DNA of 64,000 nucleotides, from positions 434,001 through 498,000 of the forward strand of contig NZ_FMAJ01000002.1 in the NCBI RefSeq assembly GCF_900094625.1, read 5' to 3'. Within the stretch, counting starts at the first letter, position 1. Each line of letters starts with the position of its first letter. Position numbers and translations under genes: made by a program. The notes beneath the pieces are model-generated. The model worked only from the letters and a program-made list of their open reading frames with translations, was not told the origin of the DNA and made no database searches. This DNA comes from Rhizobium aethiopicum. Lineage in GTDB: Bacteria; Pseudomonadota; Alphaproteobacteria; Rhizobiales; Rhizobiaceae. Below are positions 35,697-45,730 of this stretch, piece after piece.

Positions 35697-37055
35697 ATGA
35701 CGGCAATGTCTTCGATAGGGTCCCTTATGAGGCGGACGATCCGGTCATTCGCGGCGGGCGCTGCACTGGTGACGCTCGGATTGGCAAATACGGGCGACGC
35801 CAGCGCAGCCGATCGCGTCAAGATCGAATGGTGGAATGCGGCAGGCGGCCGCCTGGCTGAAATCACCAACCAGCTGATTAAGGACTTCAACGCCTCGCAG
35901 GACAAATACGAGGTCGTCGGCATCGGCAAAGGCAATTATGAGGAGACGATGGCGGCAATGGTGGCCGCCTATCGCGTCCGCCAGCAGCCGGTGCTGATCC
36001 AGGCGGCCGAGCGTGGCTTCCTGACCATGTCTAATTCCGGCGCCATTATTCCGGTGCCAGAGCTGATGGAGAAGGAAGGCTACAAGATCGATTGGAACGA
36101 TTTCGTCGCTCCTGTCGCCGGTTTCTATCTCGTCGATGGGAAGCCGGCGGCAATGCCCTTCAACAGCTCGACGCCGATCTTCTGGTACAATGCCGATCAC
36201 TTCAAGGCAGCTGGGTTCGACAAGCCGGGCGAGACCTGGCAGGAGCTCGACAAGCAGCTGCGGGCTATCAGGGAGAAGGGCGTTTCGAAGTGCCAGATGG
36301 CGCTTGCGAACGACTTCTACTGGAGCCTGATCGAAAACTATGCGGCGATCCAGGATCAGCCTTACGGCACAAAGGCGAATGGCTTCGGCGGCCTCGATAC
36401 CGAATTCATCTTCAACAAGAGCCCGCTGATCGTCGGTCAGGTAACGCGCCTCAAGACGTGGCTCGACGCCGGCATCCTGCAGATTGCCGGGCAGGGCCTC
36501 TCGCCCGACCAGCTGTTCACCTCGGGCACCTGCTCGACCTATGTGGCCTCCACCGCGGCGCATGCTGCTGTCGAGAGCGGTGCGAAATTCAAATGGAGTG
36601 CAACCTTCCTGCCGCATGAGGAAGGCATCGAGCCGAAGAACAGCACGATCGGCGGGGGTGCACTCTGGGTCTTGAAAGGCAAGTCGGAGGAAGAATACGC
36701 AGGCGCGGCCGCCTTCCTGGACTTCGTCGCTTCACCTAAGACGCAGGTCTGGTGGAGCAAGCAGACAGGCTATGTTCCAGTTACGAACGCTGCCTATCAA
36801 CAAGCCAAGGCCGAGGGCTACTACAAGGAGCACCCGACCCGCGAGATCGCCATTCTCCAGCTCACGCGCGGCACGCCGACCGACAATTCACGCGGCTTCC
36901 GCTTCGGCAATCATAACCAGTCCATGGCGCTTTTGGTGGAAGAGATCCAGGGCGTGTGGACCGGCCAGAAGACACCGCAGCAGGCGCTGGATGCCGCAGT
37001 GGCTCGCGGAAACCAGATCCTTCGGCAGTACGAGCAGCTTCATGCAGCAAAGTAG
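35697..37055 (+). CDS. ugpB: UgpB-like periplasmic substrate-binding protein
   Basis: A 452-residue extracellular solute-binding protein of family 1. Signal peptide lies at about 1-37 (ends GDASA). The sequence is close to glycerol-3-phosphate binding proteins across its length (IEWWNAAGGRLAEITNQL, NSSTPIFWYN, TGYVPVTNAAY). GAGAGGAAA precedes the ATG. It heads a plus-strand operon with two permeases, a phosphodiesterase, a HAD phosphatase and a kinase, so the natural ligand may be a phosphodiester other than G3P. Confidence 0.9.
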   Translation: MTAMSSIGSLMRRTIRSFAAGAALVTLGLANTGDASAADRVKIEWWNAAGGRLAEITNQLIKDFNASQDKYEVVGIGKGNYEETMAAMVAAYRVRQQPVLIQAAERGFLTMSNSGAIIPVPELMEKEGYKIDWNDFVAPVAGFYLVDGKPAAMPFNSSTPIFWYNADHFKAAGFDKPGETWQELDKQLRAIREKGVSKCQMALANDFYWSLIENYAAIQDQPYGTKANGFGGLDTEFIFNKSPLIVGQVTRLKTWLDAGILQIAGQGLSPDQLFTSGTCSTYVASTAAHAAVESGAKFKWSATFLPHEEGIEPKNSTIGGGALWVLKGKSEEEYAGAAAFLDFVASPKTQVWWSKQTGYVPVTNAAYQQAKAEGYYKEHPTREIAILQLTRGTPTDNSRGFRFGNHNQSMALLVEEIQGVWTGQKTPQQALDAAVARGNQILRQYEQLHAAK

Positions 37056-37149
37056 GACCTTCGGAACGATCGGAGGCGCCGCTCGGCGCCTTCGCATCTC
37101 GGATATTCTTTCGACGGGTCGTTCGATCGCGCGGCCGTCGGAGGCCGGG

Positions 37150-38034
37150 TTGAAGTCGGCCCACTTCAACAAGCCATGGCTTGCGTTCGGCCTGGTTGCG
37201 CCGCAGCTGCTGATCCTCCTATTCTTCTTTTTCATACCGTCTTACAAGGCGCTGTCGCTGGCCTTCGTTCAGGTCGATCCGTTCGGCGGTACACAGATTT
37301 TCGTCGGCTTGGAGAATTTCTACAATCTCTTTTCAAGTCCGGAATATCGCGCCAGCGCGCTATTCACGCTGTGGTTCACCGTCGCGCAGAACGCTGCAAC
37401 GCTGCTGATTGCCGGCCTCTTTGCCTTCGCGACCGATTTTGTGATCAGGGGCAGGGGAATTTATAAGAGCATCATCCTGCTGCCCTATGCAATTGCCCCG
37501 GTCATATCAGGCGTCATCTGGGCTTTCCTATTCAATCCGGCGGTGGGACCGATCGCACAGTTTCTGCATGGGCTCGGCTTCGAATGGGATCCGAACCGGC
37601 GTCCCTTCGACGCGCAGCTTCTGGTGACGATCGCCTCGGTCTGGAAGAATGTCTGCTACGACTACATCTTTCTCGTCGCCGCATTGCTGGCCGTGCCTGC
37701 TTCGCTTCTCGAGGCGGCAAAGCTGGATGGCGCAAGACCTGTCCGGCGCTTCTTCACGATTTCGCTTCCGCTGATCTCACCGACGATCTTCTTCCTCGTG
37801 GTGATGAACTTCGTCTACGGGCTGTTTGAAACCTTCGGCATCATCGACGCCGTCACCCGCGGCGGCCCGGCGGGAGCGACGAACAGCCTGGTCTACAAGG
37901 TCTATCAGGACGGCTTCGTGCAACTGGATCTCGGCTCGTCGGCCGCCCAGTCGGTGCTTTTGATGCTGATCGCCATCCTGTTCACCATCGTTCAATTCCG
38001 CGCTCTCGAGCGCAAGGTCAATTACCAGGTGTAG
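37150..38034 (+). CDS. ugpA: UgpA-like ABC permease
   Basis: An inner-membrane permease of 294 residues if started at this TTG, which has GGAGG five bases upstream and gives the length of E. coli UgpA (295). An ATG at 37042 would give 330 residues and overlap ugpB by 14 bp, and is the alternative. Six hydrophobic helices are visible, with the MalFG-type EAA loop (LLEAAKLDGARPVRRFFTISLP, shown here only in part: EAAKLDGARPVRRFF). It matches UgpA through LPYAIAPVISGVIWAFLFNP. Confidence 0.88.
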   Translation: MKSAHFNKPWLAFGLVAPQLLILLFFFFIPSYKALSLAFVQVDPFGGTQIFVGLENFYNLFSSPEYRASALFTLWFTVAQNAATLLIAGLFAFATDFVIRGRGIYKSIILLPYAIAPVISGVIWAFLFNPAVGPIAQFLHGLGFEWDPNRRPFDAQLLVTIASVWKNVCYDYIFLVAALLAVPASLLEAAKLDGARPVRRFFTISLPLISPTIFFLVVMNFVYGLFETFGIIDAVTRGGPAGATNSLVYKVYQDGFVQLDLGSSAAQSVLLMLIAILFTIVQFRALERKVNYQV

Positions 38035-38036
38035 TC

Positions 38037-38957
38037 ATGCCCGAACGTCATCTCGGTCTATCGATCTTCTGCCACGCGATCTTGCTCGCCGGTGCGGTTT
38101 TCGTCTGCCTGCCTCTCTATTTCGCCTTCGTCGCCGGCTCGCTCACCTTGCAGGAGGTTCAGCAGGCGCCTTTCCCGGTGGTGCCGGGCAGGCATTTCTT
38201 TGAAAACCTGGCGGCGGCCTGGCAGCAGGGTGAATTCTCCCGGCTGTTCCTGAATTCGATCATCGTCACCGCCGGCATCGTCATCGGCAAGCTGGCGATC
38301 TCGCTGATTGCTGCATTCGGCGTGACCTATTTCCGCTTCCCGTTTCGCATGACGGCGTTCTGGCTCATCTTCGTGTCGCTGATGCTTCCGGTCGAGGTCC
38401 GCATAATCCCGACCTATGAAGCGGTCGCCGATGCCGCCGGGCCGGTCCGCTGGCTAGCCGGGACGATTGGTCTTTCCGGGGTCGTCGAACAGCTGACGGG
38501 ATACAGCATCGAGGCCTCGTTGAAATGGAACATGGTCAACAGCTATGGCGGGTTGATCCTGCCGCTGATTGCCTCTGCCTCGGCCACCTTCCTGTTCCGG
38601 CAGTTCTTCCTGACGGTTCCCGATGAGCTTTGCGAGGCAGCCAAGCTCGACGGCGCCGGTCCCTTGAAATTCTTCAAGGATATCCTTCTTCCGCTGTCGA
38701 GCGCCAACATCGCGGCCCTGTCGATCATCCTCTTCCTCTATGGCTGGAACCAGTATTTGTGGCCGCTGCTCTTCACCACCGGCAAGGAAATGGGAACGGC
38801 GGTGCTCGGGCTGAAGCAACTCGTTCCCGTCTCGGACTCCGCGCCCGCCTGGAACATTGCGATGAGCGCGGCGCTCCTCGTCATGCTTCCGCCTGCTGCT
38901 GTCATTCTTTTCATGCAACGCTGGTTCACCAAGGGGCTGGTGGACTCCGGAAAGTAA
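38037..38957 (+). CDS. ugpE: UgpE-like ABC permease
   Basis: A 306-residue permease with six helices and the EAA loop CEAAKLDGAGPLKFFKDI. The region GWNQYLWPLLFTTGKEMGTA is typical of UgpE. It starts 2 bp after the ugpA stop. A stretch at about 120-170 (DAAGPVRWLAGTIGL to the second helix pair) is somewhat longer than in E. coli UgpE (281 residues). Confidence 0.9.
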   Translation: MPERHLGLSIFCHAILLAGAVFVCLPLYFAFVAGSLTLQEVQQAPFPVVPGRHFFENLAAAWQQGEFSRLFLNSIIVTAGIVIGKLAISLIAAFGVTYFRFPFRMTAFWLIFVSLMLPVEVRIIPTYEAVADAAGPVRWLAGTIGLSGVVEQLTGYSIEASLKWNMVNSYGGLILPLIASASATFLFRQFFLTVPDELCEAAKLDGAGPLKFFKDILLPLSSANIAALSIILFLYGWNQYLWPLLFTTGKEMGTAVLGLKQLVPVSDSAPAWNIAMSAALLVMLPPAAVILFMQRWFTKGLVDSGK

Positions 38958-38983
38958 CGCGAAATCCCAAGGATATTCAGACG

Positions 38984-39712
38984 ATGGTGCATATCATCGG
39001 CCACCGCGGTGGCCGCAATCTATGGCCCGAGAACAGTCTCTCGGGCTTCCGCAAACTTGCGCAAATGCCGGTCGATGGCGTGGAATTCGACGTCCACCTG
39101 ACACGAGCGGGAGAGATGCTCGTCATCCATGACCCGACGCTCGAGCGCACGACCGACGCGCAGGGCCCGGTCGCGGACCTCAACCCCGGAAAACGCCGAG
39201 AAGTCCGCCTCAAAGAGAGCGACGGGGAGACCATCCTGACGCTGGAAGAGGTGCTCACCGTCTTCAAGTATACCGCGCTCGAGCTTCATATCGAACTGAA
39301 GACCCAAGCCGACGGAACGCCTTATGAAGGGCTTGCCGCCAAAGCCTTTGCCGCCGTCAACCGGCTTGACCTGCGACAGCGCTCGATCCTGACGAGCTTT
39401 CATCCCGAGGTGCTTGCCGACATTCGCAAGGTCGCTCCTGGAATTCGAACCTTGTCGTCCTTCGACACCAAGTCGGTCGAACGCCTCGGCCTGGCGAGCG
39501 GCCTCAGCCTGATGTTGCAGCGCTCGGATATCATCGCCGTGGAAAAGTCGTTGCTTCAGGCGAAGTGGGACGAGATCACCCAGCTCGTGCCGCTCGACCG
39601 CCTCGGCGCCTGGGTTCCGAACGAAATCAGTGATCTCGAATATTGGCTTGCCAAACCGATCCGGCAGATCACCACGGACCGGCCGGATCTCGCCTTGCGG
39701 GCGCGGAGGTGA
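38984..39712 (+). CDS. ugpQ: Glycerophosphodiester phosphodiesterase family protein
   Basis: A 242-residue cytoplasmic GDPD enzyme. Catalytic and metal residues are visible: H7-R8 (GHRGG), E34 and D36 (VEFDVH), H49 (IHDPT) and E (LHIELK). UgpQ hydrolyses glycerophosphodiesters as they are imported. The gene lies 26 bp after ugpE and 3 bp before a HAD phosphatase gene. The substrate may be wider than glycerophosphodiesters because the later genes handle a phospho-sugar or polyol. Confidence 0.9.
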   Translation: MVHIIGHRGGRNLWPENSLSGFRKLAQMPVDGVEFDVHLTRAGEMLVIHDPTLERTTDAQGPVADLNPGKRREVRLKESDGETILTLEEVLTVFKYTALELHIELKTQADGTPYEGLAAKAFAAVNRLDLRQRSILTSFHPEVLADIRKVAPGIRTLSSFDTKSVERLGLASGLSLMLQRSDIIAVEKSLLQAKWDEITQLVPLDRLGAWVPNEISDLEYWLAKPIRQITTDRPDLALRARR

Positions 39713-39715
39713 GGC

Positions 39716-40432
39716 ATGCTTAATAATCGTTTCGATTATCCCGGAATTCCGGGGGGCATGGACAGCATCGATTTGGTGATCTTCGATTGCGACGGCGTGC
39801 TGATCGACAGCGAGCCGATCGCCAGCCGTACGCTCGCCGAAACGCTGCAAGGCGCCGGCATTGCCATCAGCGCGGCGGAGGCTCATGTCAAATTCACCGG
39901 CAATTCGGAAAGCATCATTGCAGAAATGTGCCGTCGCGAATACGGGATCGGCGACGTCGCCGCGCTGTTCGAGAGGTGGCATCTTCATCTGTTTGAGGAA
40001 TTCGCGCGCTCGCTGATGCCGATTGCAGGCATTGCCGAGGTCGTCAACAGCCTCGACCGCCCGAAATGCGTCGCCTCGAACAGCACGATGCAGCGGCTGC
40101 GCAACAGCCTGGGCAAGCTCGATCTCTGGAGCGCCTTCGGCGAGGGCGTGTTCAGCGCGGAACTCGTCCCGCGGCCGAAGCCGGCGCCCGATCTGCTGCT
40201 GCATTGCGCCGATCGCTTCAAGGCCCGTCCAAGCAAATGCGTCATGATTGACGACAGCGTCCACGGCGTGGCGGCAGCAATTGACGCAGGCATGACGGCC
40301 ATCGGCTTCGTCGACCCGGCCGATCCGAGGCCCGGCCGCCGCGCGGCCCTGGACGCTGCCGGAGCGGCCGCCGTCGCGACAGGGGCAGCGGAGCTCACCG
40401 CTATTCTCAAAACTGTTGGAGGGAGGCTGTGA
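39716..40432 (+). CDS. HAD-superfamily phosphatase
   Basis: A 238-residue haloacid dehalogenase-like hydrolase of the beta-phosphoglucomutase/sugar phosphatase group. Motif I is FDCDGVLIDSEP, motif II is ASNST, motif III Lys is in RPKPAPD and motif IV is MIDDS. The ATG is preceded by GGAGGTGAGG. A Met 14 residues later (MDSIDLVIF) is an alternative start. In this operon it probably dephosphorylates the product of the phosphodiesterase. The C-terminus is Ala-rich. Confidence 0.88.
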   Translation: MLNNRFDYPGIPGGMDSIDLVIFDCDGVLIDSEPIASRTLAETLQGAGIAISAAEAHVKFTGNSESIIAEMCRREYGIGDVAALFERWHLHLFEEFARSLMPIAGIAEVVNSLDRPKCVASNSTMQRLRNSLGKLDLWSAFGEGVFSAELVPRPKPAPDLLLHCADRFKARPSKCVMIDDSVHGVAAAIDAGMTAIGFVDPADPRPGRRAALDAAGAAAVATGAAELTAILKTVGGRL

Positions 40433-40585
40433 CGGCATCTGCCCAGCGTGTTGGCCTCCTTGCCAAGTGGCCGCGACTGCGTAATGTCAGCCTCCCTGGA
40501 AACGGCGATCACTCCAGAGACAGAGATTGAAATCAGGCCGCAGCTGCCAACCAACCCGATCCCAGGCGAATTGAAGCGAGAGACC

Positions 40586-42217
40586 ATGAGCGACACATCC
40601 CACACCCCGGAAGCCAGCGCCAAATATGTCATCGGCGTCGATGTCGGCACCGGCAGCGCCCGGGCCGGCCTGTTCGATATGGCTGGTAGCATGCTTGCCT
40701 CCGCCAAGCGGAATATCAGCCTGTTTCATGAACCAGGTTCCATCGTCGAGCAATCGAGCACCGAGATCTGGGGTGCCGTTTGCGCGGCAGTACGAGAGGT
40801 GGTTGCAGCAGCCGGCGTCGATCCGGCTTGCTTGGTCGGACTCGGATTCGACGCCACTTGTTCGCTCGTCGTCCTCGGCGAAGGCGGCAAGCCGCTTCCC
40901 GTCGGGCCTTCGGAAGATCCGCACCGGGACATCATTGTATGGATGGACCACCGCGCCGTCCCGCAGGCGGAGCGCATCAATGCGTTCGGGCACGATGTGC
41001 TTCGCTACGTCGGCGGTCGCATCTCTCCCGAGATGGAAACGCCCAAGCTTCTGTGGCTGAAGGAAAACCGCCGTGACATCTTCGATGCCGCCTGGCAGTT
41101 CTTCGATCTTGCGGATTTCCTCACTTGGCGGGCGACCGGCGATCTGTCGCGCTCGACCTGCACGGTCACCTGCAAGTGGACCTATCTCGCACATGAAAAG
41201 CGGTGGGAGAGCGGCTATTTCCATCAGATCGGCCTCGGCGGACTGGCGGAGGAAGGTTTTGCACGCATCGGCAAGGTGATCGTCGAGCCCGGTTCTGCGC
41301 TCGGCCAGGGACTGACTGTGGCTGCCGCCGACGAGCTCGGCCTGACGCCGGGAACGGCCGTGGCAGCCGGGCTGATCGATGCCCATGCCGGCGGTGTCGG
41401 AACCGTCGGCGCCGATCCGCGAGCCAATCTTGCCTATGTTTTCGGTACATCTTCCTGCACGATGACATCCACGGCAGAACCGGCTTTCGTGCCCGGTGTC
41501 TGGGGGCCTTATTACTCGGCGATGGTGCCGGGCCTATGGCTGAACGAGGGCGGCCAGAGTGCCGCCGGCGCCGCGATCGACCATCTCCTCTCCTTCCATC
41601 CGGCGGCCGGCGAGGCGAGGGAGCTTTCCAAGAATGAGAGGGTTCCGTTGCCGGCCTTGCTCGCCGACATGGCGGCCCGCATGGCGGGCCGTCCTTCCGA
41701 TGCCGTCAAGCTGGTGGCGGGGCTGCACGTCGTTCCCGAATTCCTCGGCAACCGTGCGCCCTTTGCCGATCCGCATGCCCGCGCGGTCATTGCCGGTCTC
41801 GGCATGGAGCGGGATGTCGACAGCTTAGTCTCGCTCTATATCGCGGGGCTTTGCGGCATCGGCTACGGCCTCAGGCAGATCATCGAAACGCAGGCCGAGG
41901 CGGGCGTGACCATCGAGAACATCGTCATCAGCGGCGGGGCCGGCCAGCACGATTTCGTCCGCCAGCTGCTCGCCGATGCGAGCGGCAAGCCGGTGGTGGC
42001 GACAAAGGCCGAGGAGCCGGTATTGCTGGGAGCGGCCATTCTCGGCGCTGTCGCCGGCCGGCAATTTGCGGATGTCCGAGCGGCGATGAGCGAGCTCACC
42101 AAGGTGGAAAAGCGTTTTCAGCCGTCAGAGGGCGAGATTTCAGATCTCCACCGCAAGCGTTACGAAGCGTTCAAGGAGCTTCAGACGTTGGCGCGCAAGC
42201 TTCGCAGCGATGGCTGA
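40586..42217 (+). CDS. FGGY-family carbohydrate kinase, ribulokinase-like
   Basis: A 543-residue sugar kinase. Its N-terminal ATP loop reads VIGVDVGTGSARAGLFD. The long N-terminal lobe and CTVTCKWTYLAHEKRW, together with GFDATCSLVVL, match the D-ribulokinase/FGGY-domain-containing group (fungal Ydr109c and human FGGY) better than AraB. A 46-residue longer frame upstream was rejected. It is the last gene of the ugp-like operon and would phosphorylate the pentulose or polyol released. Confidence 0.88.
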   Translation: MSDTSHTPEASAKYVIGVDVGTGSARAGLFDMAGSMLASAKRNISLFHEPGSIVEQSSTEIWGAVCAAVREVVAAAGVDPACLVGLGFDATCSLVVLGEGGKPLPVGPSEDPHRDIIVWMDHRAVPQAERINAFGHDVLRYVGGRISPEMETPKLLWLKENRRDIFDAAWQFFDLADFLTWRATGDLSRSTCTVTCKWTYLAHEKRWESGYFHQIGLGGLAEEGFARIGKVIVEPGSALGQGLTVAAADELGLTPGTAVAAGLIDAHAGGVGTVGADPRANLAYVFGTSSCTMTSTAEPAFVPGVWGPYYSAMVPGLWLNEGGQSAAGAAIDHLLSFHPAAGEARELSKNERVPLPALLADMAARMAGRPSDAVKLVAGLHVVPEFLGNRAPFADPHARAVIAGLGMERDVDSLVSLYIAGLCGIGYGLRQIIETQAEAGVTIENIVISGGAGQHDFVRQLLADASGKPVVATKAEEPVLLGAAILGAVAGRQFADVRAAMSELTKVEKRFQPSEGEISDLHRKRYEAFKELQTLARKLRSDG

Positions 42218-42243
42218 CAGCGCTGCGCGACAAATGCCGCGGA

Positions 42244-42702
42244 CTAATTGTTGATGGCGATGATCGCCCAGTGGCTTTCCTCGCAGGCATTGTCGTCGCA
42301 GACTGCACCCATCCAGACGGCGCCATTTGCGAGCATCACTCCTTCGCTGCTGACGAAGAGATCCTCATATTGCTGGCGGCCGGCAGCGCGGCGGGTCTCC
42401 GGCGTCACCAGATCGTCGAAATTCTCGATGAAGTCCTCGGCGTTTTCGACATCATAGGTTTCGCCATCTGCCTTTACGCTCAAGGGATATTCGGCAAGGT
42501 CTGCGATGGTTTCTGCATCGCCGGCGCGCATCGCCTGCACGAGTTGGCGCAGCGGCCTGTCGAAGCCGGCGGCATCGCCGTGCAATTCCTCGATCCGGTT
42601 ATAGACCTCACTATCCGACTGCGCGGCGGCGCGGCGGGTGAAGGGCGTCGTTGCCAGGAGCATCGCTCCGGTCACCAGAAGGGCAGCTGATAGAGGCGAC
42701 AT
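42244..42702 (-). CDS. Periplasmic protein of unknown function
   Basis: A 152-residue protein with a signal peptide (about 1-28, ending RAAAQ). The mature part is acidic (EVYNRIEELHGDAAGFD, YDVENAEDFIENFDDL). It ends with an AVCDDNACEESHWAIIAINN stretch that has two Cys likely to form a disulfide. The pattern suggests an NTF2-like or small binding fold, but no family was recognised. GGAG precedes the chosen ATG. It converges with the kinase gene. Confidence 0.72.
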   Translation of the reverse strand: MSPLSAALLVTGAMLLATTPFTRRAAAQSDSEVYNRIEELHGDAAGFDRPLRQLVQAMRAGDAETIADLAEYPLSVKADGETYDVENAEDFIENFDDLVTPETRRAAGRQQYEDLFVSSEGVMLANGAVWMGAVCDDNACEESHWAIIAINN

Positions 42703-42853
42703 GGAAGTCTCCGGTAAATGACATTTCGCGGCATTATGCAATCTGCATCCGGTGTCCGCCTATCCAATTCTGGTGCAGCACCGGCCTTTCCCGTATAAAA
42801 TCTCCAGGGCCCGCTTGACGGTCCGATCGGATTGCCGCATAAAGCTCGCGAAC

Positions 42854-42869
42854 CGTACCGTACGGTACG
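42854..42869. promoter_or_regulatory. Perfect 16-bp palindrome, candidate TetR operator
   Basis: CGTACCGTACGGTACG is identical to its reverse complement. It ends 3 bp before the first possible ATG and 18 bp before the preferred GTG start of the TetR gene. This is a strong autoregulatory operator candidate. Confidence 0.75.
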
Positions 42870-42887
42870 TAAATGGGAGCCATAATC

Positions 42888-43538
42888 GTGTCCGTCGATA
42901 CTGCAGAGCCGAGCGAATTTTCGTCGCGCCAGAACGCCGTTCTGGAGCAGGCGCTGCGGCTGCTCGTTGATGGTGGCGAGAAGGCGCTGACGACCTCGGG
43001 TGTTGCGCGCGCCGCCAATTGCTCGAAGGAAAGTCTCTACAAGTGGTTCGGCGATCGCGACGGCCTCTTATCGGCGATGATCGCCTATCAGGCGAGCAAG
43101 GTGCGCACATTCGAGCGCAACGGCGAACGGCTGACGGCGACGAGCCTGCACGATCATGTCGTCATCTTCGCGCGGGACCTGCTTGAGGTGCTCGCAGGCG
43201 ACGTCTCGCTGGCGCTGAACCGGCTCGCCATAGGCCAGTCACATCGCGACGGCTCGAAGCTCGGCAAGCTCCTGCTCGAGCGCGGCCGCCGCCAGATCGA
43301 CCGGCGCGCGATGGCGCTGATCGATGCCGGAAAGAGGGCGGGGCTGCTGCGTTTTTCTGATGCCGACGAGGCTTACCACACGCTTTACGGCCTTGTTGTC
43401 TCCGACCTGCATGTGCGCATGCTGCTCGGAGAACCGGGCCTCAAGGATACTGCGCGCCAGGCGGAGAGGGCGGTGACCTCCTTCCTCCGGCTCTACGGCA
43501 CGGAGAAGGTTCTGGCGGAGATGCCGGCTCTCGGCTGA
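42888..43538 (+). CDS. TetR family transcriptional regulator
   Basis: A regulator of about 216 residues with an N-terminal HTH (LTTSGVARAANCSKESLYKWF) and a helical C-terminal domain (TetR_C-like, QIDRRAMALIDAGKRAGLLRF). The GTG at 42888 is preferred because GGGAG lies 8 bases upstream; the in-frame ATG at 42873 is only 3 bp from the operator palindrome and would leave no ribosome-binding site. The gene ends 50 bp before ilvC. Whether it affects ilvC is unknown. Confidence 0.88.
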   Translation: MSVDTAEPSEFSSRQNAVLEQALRLLVDGGEKALTTSGVARAANCSKESLYKWFGDRDGLLSAMIAYQASKVRTFERNGERLTATSLHDHVVIFARDLLEVLAGDVSLALNRLAIGQSHRDGSKLGKLLLERGRRQIDRRAMALIDAGKRAGLLRFSDADEAYHTLYGLVVSDLHVRMLLGEPGLKDTARQAERAVTSFLRLYGTEKVLAEMPALG

Positions 43539-43552
43539 TTTCGCCTTAATGA

Positions 43553-44608
<1,056 letters not shown>

Positions 44609-44620
44609 GCTGCTCTCAGC

Positions 44621-44654
44621 GCGCGCCGCATCGAACCCCGTTCATGCGGCGCGC
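44621..44654 (+). terminator. Terminator after ilvC
   Basis: GCGCGCCGCAT (44621-44631) pairs perfectly with ATGCGGCGCGC (44644-44654) around a 12-base loop, 12 bp after the ilvC stop. The following TATTTG is weakly T-rich. Confidence 0.75.
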
Positions 44655-44686
44655 TATTTGCATAAACGCCGCCGTCAAGGCCGCTG

Positions 44687-44791
44687 TCAGGCCTTGCCGA
44701 TGGAGACGGCCTCCTCGACCGCAAGCTCGGCCATGGCAGGCGCCGCCTCGCGGGTCTTGACTGCTCGTTGCGCTGGAGCAGGGACCTGCGC
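44687..44791 (-). pseudogene. Possible C-terminal gene remnant
   Basis: On the minus strand an open frame without a start codon ends with AVKTREAAPAMAELAVEEAV and a few more residues before TGA. The composition looks like a real coding tail, but a stop lies about 35 codons upstream. The identity is not known. It may be the remains of a gene that once converged on ilvC. Confidence 0.3.
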
Positions 44792-44884
44792 GCCTTACGG
44801 AATTGTATAATTCGCGCGAAGTCCCGGTGAGTTTTCGGGCGCAGGCCTGGTGTCGTCATAGCTACCAAGTCGAGGCCAGCTCTC

Positions 44885-45730
44885 ATGAACATGCGCGCCA
44901 CAGCTGCCGCTATCGTTTCGGCAGTTCATCCGGTCAGCCTGCGGATCAACACCTACCTCATCAATCTTGACCGGGCAGAGCTCCGCAGGTTTCGCATGGA
45001 GCGCCTGCTTGCAGAGAGCGGCATCGCCTTCGAGCGGGTCCCCGCCGTCGATGGCGCCGGTATCGCCCTGCCGCGCCGCGATTTCGACGGGCAGTCCTAT
45101 CTGCGCAGGCATGGGCGCAGACCCAATCCCTTCGAGATCAGCTGCTATCTCAGCCATGTCGAGTGTGCGAGGAGGTTCCTTGCCGGCAGCGGCGAGTTCG
45201 CTCTCATTCTCGAAGACGATCTCGACTTCGACGACGACTTCGCCGAGGTGCTCGCCGCAGCCATTGAGCACAACGGTTCCTGGGACATTTTGCGTCTTTC
45301 CACAGTGAATACCGGGCGCAAGCATAGGGTGGAGCCGCTCACCGCATCGCGCTCGCTGGCGATCGCGCTTACCCGTGAGAAAGGGTCTGGCGCCTATCTC
45401 ATCAATCGCAAGGCCGCCGGCTGGATTGCCGATGCGCTCGTTCCCATGCGGCTGCCCTATGACCTCGCACTCGACCTCGAATTCGACGAGGGGCTGCAAG
45501 CCTGTTTCGTCGATCCGGTTCCGGTGAGCCAGCGGGCCGATCCCCATTCCCAGATACAGGCAGGGCTCTCGACCTACCGCCTTGGCCGCCGCCGGCCGTG
45601 GAGCGTCCTGCCGTATCGCGCGGCGGCTGAAGTGCGCCGCTTCGCGGCCCGCTTCATCAGGCTGGCGGCGTCGAGGATGCGAGGCTGGAAAGATGGGCCG
45701 GCAGCAGCGGAAAGCGTATCGAAACAGTGA
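44885..45730 (+). CDS. Family 25 glycosyltransferase (LPS biosynthesis)
   Basis: A 281-residue cytoplasmic transferase with the GT25 start (INTYLINLDRAELRRFRMERL), the mid motif PFEISCYLSHVECARRFL and the metal-binding acidic cluster LILEDDLDFDDDF (DxD-like). GT25 enzymes add galactose or related sugars to LPS core. Its last 74 bp overlap the 3' end of the convergent histidine kinase gene. Confidence 0.9.
   Translation: MNMRATAAAIVSAVHPVSLRINTYLINLDRAELRRFRMERLLAESGIAFERVPAVDGAGIALPRRDFDGQSYLRRHGRRPNPFEISCYLSHVECARRFLAGSGEFALILEDDLDFDDDFAEVLAAAIEHNGSWDILRLSTVNTGRKHRVEPLTASRSLAIALTREKGSGAYLINRKAAGWIADALVPMRLPYDLALDLEFDEGLQACFVDPVPVSQRADPHSQIQAGLSTYRLGRRRPWSVLPYRAAAEVRRFAARFIRLAASRMRGWKDGPAAAESVSKQ

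Noticed and set aside
36772..37149. N-terminal extension of the ugpA frame
   Set aside because: It overlaps ugpB in another frame and is Arg/Ser-rich; the recognisable permease begins near residue 126 of that frame.
39020..40438. A 472-residue minus-strand ORF opposite ugpQ and the HAD gene
   Set aside because: It runs antisense across two genes with clear catalytic motifs and crosses their boundary.
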